In this document: positions 33,046 through 41,004 of the stretch, one piece after another
Layout of the letters: every line of letters starts with the position of its first letter
Numbering within the stretch: the stretch's first letter is position 1
Source: Flavobacterium sp.
GTDB taxonomy: Bacteria > Bacteroidota > Bacteroidia > Flavobacteriales > Flavobacteriaceae
DNA: 41,181 nt
Assembly (NCBI GenBank): GCA_014379405.1
Contig: JACMLU010000017.1
Location: 1-41,181, forward strand
Reading direction: 5' to 3'
Translations under genes and position numbers: made by a program
The notes under the pieces: model-generated
What the model was told of the DNA's origin: nothing
The model's input: only the letters and a program-made list of their open reading frames with translations
The model's database searches: none

Positions 33046-35817
33046 TTATTTAACTAATAACTTATGTGAAGGTGCAAACTTAGTTAGATTGATACCTTCT
33101 ACAGCGGTTTTATATTCTTCTATTGTTGGAGTTCTACCAAGAATTGTTGACAAAACTACAACCGGTGTAGAAGAAAGCAAAGATTCTCCTTTTTTACCTT
33201 CAGTATCCTCTACAACTCTTCCTTGGAAAAGACGAGTAGATGTTGCCATTACTGTATCTCCTTTGGCCGCTTTTTCTTGGTTACCCATACAAAGGTTACA
33301 ACCTGGACGTTCTAGATAGAGCATTTTTTCGTATGAAGTTCTTGCTGCAGCTTTAGGAACATTATCATCGAATTCGAAACCAGAATATTTTTGTAAAATT
33401 TCCCAGTCACCTTCTGCTTTTAATTCATCAACAATATTATAAGTAGGAGGAGCCACAACTAATGGCGCTTTAAATTCTACTTTACCATTTTGTTCATCAA
33501 TATTTTTAAGCATATGAGCTAGAATTTTCATATCTCCCTTATGAACCATACAAGAACCAATAAATCCAAGATCTACTTTTTTTACTCCTCCATAGAAAGA
33601 TAATGGTCTGATGGTATCGTGAGTATATCTTTTAGAAACATCTGCATTATTCACATCTGGATCCGCAATCATTGGCTCAGCAATTATATCAAGATCTACA
33701 ACAACTTCAGCATAATACTTAGCATTTGCATCTGGTCTTAAAGCCGGTTTCTCACCTGAAACAATCTCGGCAATTCTCTTGTCAGCAAAAGCAATCAATC
33801 CTTTAAGAACTTGATTTTTGTTATCCATTCCCTTGTCGATCATAATCTGAATTCTACCCTTTGCCATTTCTAATGACTCAATCAAAGTATAATCCTCGGA
33901 AATACAGATAGAAGCTTTTGCTTTCATTTCTGCAGTCCAGTCCGTAAACGTAAATGCTTGATCCGCATTAAGAGTTCCTAAGTGAACCTCAATAATTCTT
34001 CCTTGGAATACATTTTCTCCACCAAATGTTTTAAGCATTTGAGACTGTGTAGCGTGAACAACATCACGGAAATCCATATACCCTTTCATATCTCCTTTGA
34101 AAGTTACTTTCACAGATTCTGGAATTGGCATTGAGGCCTCACCAGTAGCCAATGCAAGAGCAACTGTTCCTGAGTCAGCACCAAAAGCAACACCTTTAGA
34201 CATTCTTGTATGAGAGTCACCACCGATAATGATAGCCCACTCATTTACAGTAATATCGTTAAGTACTTTATGAATTACATCCGTCATTGAATGATAAACG
34301 CCTTTCGGGTCACGAGCTGTGATCAAACCGAAGTCATTCATAAATTTCATCAATCTCGGAATATTTGCTTTAGATTTATTATCCCAAACTGAAGCAGTGT
34401 GACAACCTGATTGGTAAGCACCGTCAACAATTGGAGAAATCACTGTAGCAGCCATAGACTCTAATTCCTGAGAAGTCATCAAACCAGTTGTATCTTGTGA
34501 ACCAACAATATTTACGGTAACACGAACATCTGAACCAGCGTGTAAAACTTTACCTGGAGTTGTTCCAACCGCATTTTTATTAAATATTTTTTCTACAGCT
34601 GTAAGACCTTGCCCTTCAACAGAAACTTCTTTTGATGGAGCATATACCGGTACAATATCAATACCAAGAGTCTTAGATGCAAATGTTTGCAGTTTTTTTC
34701 CAAAAACAATTGCGTAAGAACCACCCGCTTTTATAAATTCAATTTTCTGAGGCGTGAATGCCTTAGAAATGTCTATCAATTCTTTATCGCCATTGTAAAG
34801 TTTCTTTGTTTTTGTGTTGATTGTAAGAACAGTACCAGTAGCAACAGAGTAAACTTCCTCAAGAATAGGATCACCGCTTTCATTACGAACAGGATTACCA
34901 TTTTCATCTAATTTTTTTACCCAGTTTTTAAGGTCAAGACCAATACCACCAGTAACATCAACAGTTGTTAGGAAAATCGGAGAAATACCGTTTGTACCTG
35001 CAACGATTGGAGCAATATTAATAAATGGAACATATGGACTTGCTTGTTTCCCACTCCAAAGTGCCACGTTATTTACACCTGACATTCTTGAAGAACCAAC
35101 ACCCATAGTACCTTTTTCAGCAATTAACATCACGCTCTTATCAGGATTAGCTGTTGCTAATGCTTTGATTTCAGCTTGTGCTTCTGGAGAAATTAAACAT
35201 TTTCCATGCAATTCACGATCTGAACGGGAGTGCGCTTGGTTTCCTGGAGAAAGTAAATCAGTTGAAATATCTCCTTCGCCAGCAATAAAAGTAACTACCT
35301 TAATTTCTTCTGCAATTTCTGGTAATTTAGTAAAGAACTCAGCCTTAGCATAGCTCTCTAAAATATCTTTGGCAATTTCGTTACCGCTTTTAAAAGCCTC
35401 AGCTAAACGATCTGTATCTGCTTCATAAAGATAAACTTGTGTTTTCAATACTTCAGAAGCTTGCTTAGCAATAGCAACATCATCACCTAAAGCTAAATCA
35501 AGTAAAACGGCTATAGAAGTTCCACCTTTCATGTGTGACAACAACTCTAAAGCAAAAGCAGGCGTAATTTCAGCAACTACTGATTGACCTAAAACAATTT
35601 CCTTTAAAAACTTTGCTTTCAGATTGGCAGCAGGAGTAGTTCCTGGAACAACATTGTAAATAAAGAATTTAAGAGAATCAACTCTATTTACGTTTGCTAA
35701 ATCTTTAATTTGCGCAATGATTTCGCTCAGTAATTCAGCACCATCAATCGGCTTCGGATGAAGTCCTTGACCTTTTCTTTCTTCGATCTCTTTGATGTAA
35801 TCGTTATAAGTATTCAT
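33046..35817 (-). CDS. acnB: Bifunctional aconitate hydratase 2/2-methylisocitrate dehydratase
   Basis: AcnB is the second aconitase form, active on citrate and on 2-methylisocitrate in propionate metabolism. The 923-aa protein has the N-terminal HEAT-like domain (about residues 1-160), the swivel domain (to about 390) with IAEKGTMGVGSSRMSGV, and the [4Fe-4S] catalytic part. Cluster ligands sit in GFIGSCMVHKGDM and ERPGCNLCMGNQE. Length is close to the family's. It has a good promoter, a leader ORF that resembles the acnA N-terminus, and a perfect terminator. Confidence 0.97.
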   Translation of the reverse strand: MNTYNDYIKEIEERKGQGLHPKPIDGAELLSEIIAQIKDLANVNRVDSLKFFIYNVVPGTTPAANLKAKFLKEIVLGQSVVAEITPAFALELLSHMKGGTSIAVLLDLALGDDVAIAKQASEVLKTQVYLYEADTDRLAEAFKSGNEIAKDILESYAKAEFFTKLPEIAEEIKVVTFIAGEGDISTDLLSPGNQAHSRSDRELHGKCLISPEAQAEIKALATANPDKSVMLIAEKGTMGVGSSRMSGVNNVALWSGKQASPYVPFINIAPIVAGTNGISPIFLTTVDVTGGIGLDLKNWVKKLDENGNPVRNESGDPILEEVYSVATGTVLTINTKTKKLYNGDKELIDISKAFTPQKIEFIKAGGSYAIVFGKKLQTFASKTLGIDIVPVYAPSKEVSVEGQGLTAVEKIFNKNAVGTTPGKVLHAGSDVRVTVNIVGSQDTTGLMTSQELESMAATVISPIVDGAYQSGCHTASVWDNKSKANIPRLMKFMNDFGLITARDPKGVYHSMTDVIHKVLNDITVNEWAIIIGGDSHTRMSKGVAFGADSGTVALALATGEASMPIPESVKVTFKGDMKGYMDFRDVVHATQSQMLKTFGGENVFQGRIIEVHLGTLNADQAFTFTDWTAEMKAKASICISEDYTLIESLEMAKGRIQIMIDKGMDNKNQVLKGLIAFADKRIAEIVSGEKPALRPDANAKYYAEVVVDLDIIAEPMIADPDVNNADVSKRYTHDTIRPLSFYGGVKKVDLGFIGSCMVHKGDMKILAHMLKNIDEQNGKVEFKAPLVVAPPTYNIVDELKAEGDWEILQKYSGFEFDDNVPKAAARTSYEKMLYLERPGCNLCMGNQEKAAKGDTVMATSTRLFQGRVVEDTEGKKGESLLSSTPVVVLSTILGRTPTIEEYKTAVEGINLTKFAPSHKLLVK

Positions 35818-35835
35818 AGTTGAAGTATTTCAATG

Positions 35836-35877
35836 TTAATGACAAATTTCCTTGATTAATTCAAGGTCAAATGCCAT
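35836..35877 (-). other. 13-codon leader ORF resembling an aconitase N-terminus
   Basis: The minus-strand ORF reads MAFDLELIKEICH then TAA. The downstream acnA gene begins [13 protein letters not shown]: eight of thirteen residues are identical (all of MAFD and IKE) and most others conservative. It lies inside the acnB 5' leader, after the promoter and 18 bases before the acnB ATG. It is either a remnant of an acnA copy or a regulatory leader peptide. Confidence 0.65.
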
Positions 35878-35905
35878 AGTAAATTAGGTTTTTATTTTTT
35901 GTACG

Positions 35906-35935
35906 CAAACTTAAGAATTAAAGATGAGAATCAAA
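35906..35935 (-). promoter_or_regulatory. acnB promoter
   Basis: On the minus strand, -33 TTTG (35935-35932), an 18-base spacer and -7 TAAGTTTG (35913-35906). Transcription should start near 35899, giving an 82-base leader that contains the 13-codon ORF. Confidence 0.65.
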
Positions 35936-36127
35936 AAAAATTAGCAGAAGATGCTATTTGAAACATTATATTTATAAATAAATGAAATTTTATGTTTTTT
36001 ATTGAAAAATTCTAAAAAACAGAAAGATTATTTATATAATTACTACTTTAGAAGACAAAATCATCTTTTTACCCTGATTATTTTTTCGTTTTTTTCTAAA
36101 CTATAATACTAAATATGTGATATTGTA

Positions 36128-36171
36128 GGAGTCAAAAGTAAAATTATTAGTTTATAACTAAAAACGACTCC
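36128..36171 (-). terminator. Two-level hairpin directly after moxR
   Basis: GGAGTC (36128-36133) pairs with GACTCC (36166-36171), and inside it TTAGTT and AACTAA form a second stem. It starts at the base after the moxR stop. No clear T-run follows, so terminator function is uncertain. The rest of 35936-36127 is AT-rich with nothing recognised. Confidence 0.45.
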
Positions 36172-37125
36172 TTAAATTAACTTATCAATAATCATTTCTT
36201 CGGTAATTCCCTCAGCATCGGCTTTGTAGTTTTTGATGATTCTGTGACGAAGAATTCCTATGGCAACAGCTTTCACATCTTCGATATCTGGAGAAAATTT
36301 TCCATTGAAAGCTGCATTGGCTTTGGCAGCCAAAATTAAATTTTGAGAGGCTCTTGGTCCTGCTCCCCAATCCAAATAATTTTTTACAAATTCATTGGAC
36401 AAAGCATTATCTGGACGAGTTTTACTCACCAAAGTAACCGCATATTCAATTACATTATCAGCCACTGGAATTCTGCGAATCAAATGCTGAAAATCAATTA
36501 TATCTTGAGCCGTAAATAACGGATTTATTGGATTTATTTCATTAGAAGTAGTTCTTTTCACAACTTGAACTTCTTCTTCAAAAGAAGGATAATCCAGTTT
36601 GATAGCAAACATAAAACGGTCTAATTGCGCTTCCGGCAAAGGATAAGTTCCTTCTTGCTCAATTGGATTTTGGGTTGCCAACACAAAATAAGGTAAATCT
36701 AATTTATAGTTATGACCGGCAATGGTAACCGAACGTTCCTGCATCGCTTCAAGTAAAGCGGCCTGCGTTTTTGGAGGCGTCCTGTTGATTTCGTCAGCCA
36801 GAATAATATTCGAAAATATAGGCCCTTTTATGAATTTGAATTGACGATTTTCATCGAGAATTTCACTACCCAAAATATCTGAAGGCATCAAATCAGGGGT
36901 AAACTGGATTCTTTTAAAATCCAAGCCCAATGCTTGTGCCAGCGTGTTAACCATCAAAGTTTTTGCAAGTCCAGGAACACCTACTAAAAGTGCATGTCCA
37001 CCAGAAAAAATACAGAGTAGAATTTGATCTACCACAGCATCTTGCCCCACGATAATTTTGGCGATTTCACTTTTTAGTTCATTCCTTTTTTGAACCAAGT
37101 TATGTATTGCTGCAACGTCTGACAT
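36172..37125 (-). CDS. MoxR-family AAA+ ATPase
   Basis: A 317-aa AAA+ ATPase of the MoxR class. Walker A is GVPGLAKT (about residues 54-61), Walker B is ILADEINRTPPKTQAALLEA, and sensor 1 is in FVLATQNPIEQEGTYPLPEA. MoxR proteins act as chaperones, usually with VWA-domain and DUF58 partners encoded next to them. In Bacteroidota these form the Bat operon. Here none of these partners follows; instead the upstream gene is the SurA-like isomerase, 79 bases away on the same strand, with the gap filled by heptad repeats. A folding or envelope-stress role fits but is inferred. Confidence 0.93.
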   Translation of the reverse strand: MSDVAAIHNLVQKRNELKSEIAKIIVGQDAVVDQILLCIFSGGHALLVGVPGLAKTLMVNTLAQALGLDFKRIQFTPDLMPSDILGSEILDENRQFKFIKGPIFSNIILADEINRTPPKTQAALLEAMQERSVTIAGHNYKLDLPYFVLATQNPIEQEGTYPLPEAQLDRFMFAIKLDYPSFEEEVQVVKRTTSNEINPINPLFTAQDIIDFQHLIRRIPVADNVIEYAVTLVSKTRPDNALSNEFVKNYLDWGAGPRASQNLILAAKANAAFNGKFSPDIEDVKAVAIGILRHRIIKNYKADAEGITEEMIIDKLI

Positions 37126-37129
37126 AAAA

Positions 37130-37206
37130 GATTTTAGATTTTAGAATTACGATTTCAGATTTCGAATCTACAATCACTGAACACTCAAAACTGAATACTG
37201 AACACT
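37130..37206 (-). repeat. Eleven heptads filling the surA-moxR gap
   Basis: Minus-strand 7-mers from the stop codon onward: AGTGTTC, AGTATTC, AGTTTTG, AGTGTTC, AGTGATT, GTAGATT, CGAAATC, TGAAATC, GTAATTC, TAAAATC, TAAAATC. The array starts in the TAG stop of the SurA-like gene and ends 4 bases before the moxR ATG. Confidence 0.75.
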
Positions 37207-38617
37207 ATTTCTTAAGCCAATTGTTTGTAAAAGTACAATCTCTATATTCTCCGATAATCTTGATATAAGTATCTTTAATTTTATCGTCAAACCATTTTCC
37301 GATAGCCTTGATTTGCTTTTCTTTCAATGCCAATTCTTTTATTTTTGTATAATCTTTGGCGTAATCAGCTGTGTGCTCATCTATTCTATTGGTAACCGTG
37401 ATCAATTTGTATTTTTTCTTTCCTGATTGATCCTCATCCAATAAGGGCAAAGAAATTTCGTTTTCTTTCAAATTTGAAATCTGCGAATACATAGTAGGTT
37501 CCATTTTGGTTAATTCGAAACGGGTATCTTGAGTTCTTGGATTAATTAATGCACCACCATTCGCTCTAGTTTCTTTTTCGTCCGACATCGTTTTTGCAGC
37601 TTCGGCAAAAGTAATTTCCTTGTCTTCGATTCTTTTTCTGATCAAGGTTATTTTTTCTTTGGCAGCTTTTAAATCTTCTGGGGTTACTGCCGGTATCAAT
37701 AATATATGACGCAATTCTACATCTTGTCCTTTTATTTTTTCGACATAAATAATATGAAAACCAAAATCTGTTTCAAATGGTTCGGATATTTCACCTTCTT
37801 GGAGACTAAATGCCACTTCCTTGAATTCTTTTACAAATTGAGTTTTTCTGTTCATTTTATAATACCCTCCAGTTGCTCTTGAACCCGGATCCTGAGAATA
37901 TAAAACTGCTTTTGTTGCAAAACTTGAACCGCCTTCTTGAATTTCTTTCTTGAACTCTTTCAACTTGTTGATTACCTTTTGCTTCTCGGCATCAGAAACT
38001 TTTGGAGTCACGATAATTTGCGCAACTTCCATCTCGGCACCAAAAACAGGAAGATCGGCTTTAGGAATTGTTTTGAAAAAATTACGAACCTCTTCAGGAG
38101 TTATTTCCACTCCGTCGATAATTTTCTTTTGCATTTCCGAAGTCAATTTTTGTTCTTTCAATATATCAAAAAAATAGGTTCTGAACTCTTCTTCGGAACT
38201 TTTCTTGTAGTATTTCACCACTTTATCCATAGAACCAATTTGCTCTACCATATAACTCAATCTTTCTTCCATTAAGGATTTTACTTCTGAATCAGTAACC
38301 TTCAAACTATCTTGTACAGCTTGATGGGCATACAGTTTGTCTTCCATTAATTTTCCCAACATTTGACATCTTGTAATATCTTTTACAGAACCTCCTTGAC
38401 TTGAAATTTCCAAATACGATTTATCAATATCTGAATCTAAAATAATATAATCACCCACTTTTGCAATAACTCCATCTATTTTCAGCTTTTGGCTTGTATT
38501 ACTTTTTTTGATGGTATCAACTACACTTTCTTTTATTACTTCTTGAGCTATGGTGACACCACTTAAAAACAGCAAAAGAAAAAAGGTAAGTGCAATTTTA
38601 TTATTTATGAATTTCAT
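37205..38617 (-). CDS. SurA-like periplasmic peptidyl-prolyl isomerase
   Basis: A 470-aa exported chaperone. It has a signal peptide (KIALTFFLLLFLSGVTIAQ) and starts best at ATG 38617 (MKFINN), seven residues inside the longest frame. A SurA-type N-terminal segment (KIDGVIAKVGDYIILDSDID) precedes two parvulin (PpiC) domains. The first is around residues 195-290 (ending FGFHIIYVEKI), the second directly after (VELRHILLIPAV, then TMSDEKETRANGG). Such proteins help outer-membrane proteins reach the BAM complex. The C-terminus ends NNWLKK with the stop in a heptad array, and moxR follows in the same direction. Confidence 0.92.
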   Translation of the reverse strand: MKFINNKIALTFFLLLFLSGVTIAQEVIKESVVDTIKKSNTSQKLKIDGVIAKVGDYIILDSDIDKSYLEISSQGGSVKDITRCQMLGKLMEDKLYAHQAVQDSLKVTDSEVKSLMEERLSYMVEQIGSMDKVVKYYKKSSEEEFRTYFFDILKEQKLTSEMQKKIIDGVEITPEEVRNFFKTIPKADLPVFGAEMEVAQIIVTPKVSDAEKQKVINKLKEFKKEIQEGGSSFATKAVLYSQDPGSRATGGYYKMNRKTQFVKEFKEVAFSLQEGEISEPFETDFGFHIIYVEKIKGQDVELRHILLIPAVTPEDLKAAKEKITLIRKRIEDKEITFAEAAKTMSDEKETRANGGALINPRTQDTRFELTKMEPTMYSQISNLKENEISLPLLDEDQSGKKKYKLITVTNRIDEHTADYAKDYTKIKELALKEKQIKAIGKWFDDKIKDTYIKIIGEYRDCTFTNNWLKK

Positions 38618-38720
38618 TCGACTTGATTTTAAAAGCATTATTTTGATATTTTATTTTAATTATAAATTATTGGGAAACAAAGATTAGATTCAATTGTATT
38701 ACGTCCTGATTATTTTTGGT

Positions 38721-38728
38721 CAAATATA
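38721..38728 (-). promoter_or_regulatory. -7 promoter box of the surA-moxR operon (TATATTTG)
   Basis: A perfect minus-strand TAnnTTTG box about 100 bases before the surA ATG. The inverted repeat 38751-38803 lies just upstream of it, where an activator or operator site would be. Confidence 0.4.
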
Positions 38729-38971
38729 CGCTTTAAGAATCAAGAAATAGAATTGTTTTAACAACTACAATCTCATTAAATTATAGTTGTAAAAATAACA
38801 ATTCAATTATACAATACAAGTTTCCTTAGTAGTATTAACATAATTTTATATGCCAATATATCCAATTTTAAATCAAGTTAAAAAAACACATAACAAACAT
38901 TGCCAACTGTAAAAGACACATCTACAAAGAATACACATTTTACAAGCAAAAATTATATGTAAAAAAAACAA

Positions 38972-38997
38972 AAAAGCTGTCAAAATTGACAGCTTTT
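38972..38997 (-). terminator. Terminator of carA
   Basis: Arms AAAAGCTGTCA (38972-38982) and TGACAGCTTTT (38987-38997) pair perfectly around a 4-base loop, with T-rich sequence following on the minus strand. Confidence 0.9.
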
Positions 38998-39024
38998 ATC
39001 TAAAATAAAATTCAATTGAGAAGT

Positions 39025-40125
39025 TTATTTTTTTATATTTTCAATAAATTGATCAAACAAATAAGATGAATCATGTGGTCCAGGACTTGCCTCTGGATGA
39101 TATTGAACCGAGAAACAGTTTTTGTGTTTCATTCTCATTCCTGCAACAGTTCCGTCATTCAAATGAAGGTGGGTAATTTCCATATCAGGATTATTATCCA
39201 ATTCTTCTTTATTTACTGCAAAACCATGATTTTGAGAAGTGATTTCTCCTTTTCCAGTGATGACATTTTTTACAGGATGATTGATTCCTCTGTGTCCGTT
39301 GAACATTTTATATGTCGAAATTCCGTTTGCTAAACCAATAATTTGATGTCCTAAACAAATACCAAATAAAGGCTTGTCGTTTGCAAGAATTTCTTTAGCA
39401 ACTTCAATCACACCAGTAAGCGGCTCTGGATCACCAGGTCCGTTGGACAAGAAAAAGCCATCTGGATTGAATGCTGCCAAGTCTGAATATTTTGAATCGT
39501 ATGGAAATACTTTGATGTAACAATCTCTTTTGGCAAGGTTGCGAAGGATATTGGTTTTGATACCTAAATCCAAAGCTGCAATTTTATATGTTGCATTTTC
39601 GTCACCAAAAAAGTAAGGTTCCTTGGTAGAAACTTTTGAAGCCAATTCCAATCCTTTCATATCTGGAACTTTTGCCAAAGCTGCTTTTAGTTCTTCGATT
39701 GGCGTTCCGTCAGTACAAATTACTGAGTTCATTGCTCCATTATCACGAATGTAGCTCACCAATCCACGTGTATCAACATCAGAGATACAGATTAGGTTTT
39801 GTTTTGTAAAATAGTCTTCTAAACTCCCTGAAGCATCTACACGAGAATAATTGAAACTGAAGTTTTTACAAACCAATCCTGAAATTTTAATATCACCAGA
39901 TTCCACTTCTTTGTCGTTGACTCCGTAGTTTCCAATATGAGCATTGGTAGCTACCATAATTTGTGCGAAGTAAGAAGGGTCAGTGAATATTTCCTGATAA
40001 CCCGTCATCCCTGTATTAAAGCATACTTCGCCAAAGGTAGTTCCTGAAATTCCAATAGATTTTCCGTGGAATATAGTTCCGTCGCTTAATAAGAGTATGG
40101 CGCTTTTTCGTGTTGTGTATTTCAT
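39025..40125 (-). CDS. carA: Carbamoyl-phosphate synthase small subunit
   Basis: CarA releases ammonia from glutamine and passes it to CarB to make carbamoyl phosphate for pyrimidine and arginine synthesis. The 366-aa protein has the CarA-specific N-terminal domain (FGEVCFNTGMTGYQEIFTDP) and a class I glutamine amidotransferase domain. That domain shows the oxyanion segment FLSNGPGDPE, the nucleophile Cys in FGICLGHQIIG and the His-Glu pair in QYHPEASPGP. carB is not in the window. It has its own promoter and terminator, so it is monocistronic. Confidence 0.97.
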   Translation of the reverse strand: MKYTTRKSAILLLSDGTIFHGKSIGISGTTFGEVCFNTGMTGYQEIFTDPSYFAQIMVATNAHIGNYGVNDKEVESGDIKISGLVCKNFSFNYSRVDASGSLEDYFTKQNLICISDVDTRGLVSYIRDNGAMNSVICTDGTPIEELKAALAKVPDMKGLELASKVSTKEPYFFGDENATYKIAALDLGIKTNILRNLAKRDCYIKVFPYDSKYSDLAAFNPDGFFLSNGPGDPEPLTGVIEVAKEILANDKPLFGICLGHQIIGLANGISTYKMFNGHRGINHPVKNVITGKGEITSQNHGFAVNKEELDNNPDMEITHLHLNDGTVAGMRMKHKNCFSVQYHPEASPGPHDSSYLFDQFIENIKK

Positions 40126-40199
40126 TCGTTGGTGTCTATTATTTTTTTAATGATCTAATGAAAGTGCAAATTTCGTTTCATCAGTAGTCAAATTTTTTG

Positions 40200-40230
40200 C
40201 AAATTTAATTCTTTAAAACAGTGAATGCAA
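40200..40230 (-). promoter_or_regulatory. carA promoter
   Basis: Minus-strand -33 TTG (40230-40228), a 20-base spacer and a perfect -7 TAAATTTG (40207-40200). The leader before the carA ATG is about 68 bases, with no recognised riboswitch. Confidence 0.65.
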
Positions 40231-40286
40231 CGTTTTTTGAAAATTTATATTTTTTGAAGTGTTTCTTAGGAAAATCAGAAGTTCTA

Positions 40287-40365
40287 AACTAGCCCCGATA
40301 GTAGCGACATCCTTTTGGGGCGGGGTTCGACCCAAAAGACATAGCGAATAGCGGGAGGAATAGTT
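40287..40365. repeat. Structured palindromic element between rplQ and carA
   Basis: A G+C-rich island in AT-rich surroundings. AACTA (40287-40291) pairs with TAGTT (40361-40365). The core hairpin CTTTTGGG (40312-40319) / CCCAAAAG (40331-40338) is perfect. Nested repeats AGCGACAT and ACATAGCG flank the core. I recall closely related sequences (AGCCCCGATAG...AGCGGGA) as frequent intergenic elements of flavobacteria; this was not checked. Confidence 0.55.
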
Positions 40366-40405
40366 ATTATAACCGATGAATTTCTGCTCCAAAAAATCAA
40401 AAAAA

Positions 40406-40433
40406 AAGGACAAACTAATAAAAGTTTATCCTT
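40406..40433 (-). terminator. Terminator of the rpoA-rplQ operon
   Basis: Arms AAGGACAAACT (40406-40416) and AGTTTATCCTT (40423-40433) pair with one mismatch. On the minus strand a run of T's follows. It lies 29 bases after the rplQ stop. Confidence 0.8.
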
Positions 40434-40461
40434 GATTTTTATTGAATGATTATTTTCATAA

Positions 40462-40971
40462 TTATTCAGCAGCCTCTTTTGGAGTTTCAGGTTCAGCAGC
40501 TGGAGCTTCAGTTTCAGCAACTGGTGCTTCAACAGCTTCATCAGCTTTCTTTGCTTTTCCACCACGACGGCTTTTTGCTTTTTTAACTTCTTTTTTACCT
40601 CCGTTGTAAAGTTCATTGAAATCTACTAATTCGATCATTGCCATATCAGCATTATCTCCTAAACGATTTCCAACTTTAATGATACGTGTGTATCCACCTG
40701 GACGGTCTCCTACTTTAGCAGCTACGTCTCTGAACAAGTCAGTTACGGCATATTTGCTACGTAAGTATCCAAAAACGATACGACGGTTATGAGTCGTGTC
40801 AGCTTTAGATTTTGTTATTAATGGCTCAACAAATTGTTTAAGCGCTTTTGCCTTAGCGACAGTAGTGTTAATACGTTTGTGCTCGATAAGAGAACAAGCC
40901 ATATTAGCTAACATAGAACTTCTATGTGCAGTCTGTCTGCTTAAGTGATTGAATTTTTTTCCGTGTCTCAT
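40462..40971 (-). CDS. rplQ: 50S ribosomal protein L17
   Basis: L17 is a structural protein near the exit of the peptide tunnel. Residues 1-118 are the conserved core ([20 protein letters not shown], then [20 protein letters not shown]). Residues 120-169 are a Lys-rich stretch followed by an acidic, Ala/Pro/Glu-rich tail ending TPKEAAE, which is longer than in most bacteria (about 120-130 aa) but is a recurring trait of Bacteroidota L17. It is the last gene of the ribosomal operon, 33 bases after rpoA. Confidence 0.97.
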   Translation of the reverse strand: MRHGKKFNHLSRQTAHRSSMLANMACSLIEHKRINTTVAKAKALKQFVEPLITKSKADTTHNRRIVFGYLRSKYAVTDLFRDVAAKVGDRPGGYTRIIKVGNRLGDNADMAMIELVDFNELYNGGKKEVKKAKSRRGGKAKKADEAVEAPVAETEAPAAEPETPKEAAE

Positions 40972-41004
40972 TGCTATGTAAATTTAAACCTTTGAAGGTT
41001 TAGA

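Larger units (their letters stand above)
38618..39024. other. 407-base intergenic region between surA and carA
   Basis: This gap is very AT-rich. It holds the surA promoter box near 38721, an imperfect inverted repeat at 38751-38803 (7+7 bp arms split by an internal loop) and the carA terminator at 38972-38997. I see no gene, RNA or mobile element in the rest. Confidence 0.5.

Noticed and set aside
40284..40616. Minus-strand 110-aa Lys/Leu-rich ORF
   Set aside because: It is a shifted frame of the rplQ tail and the palindromic element.
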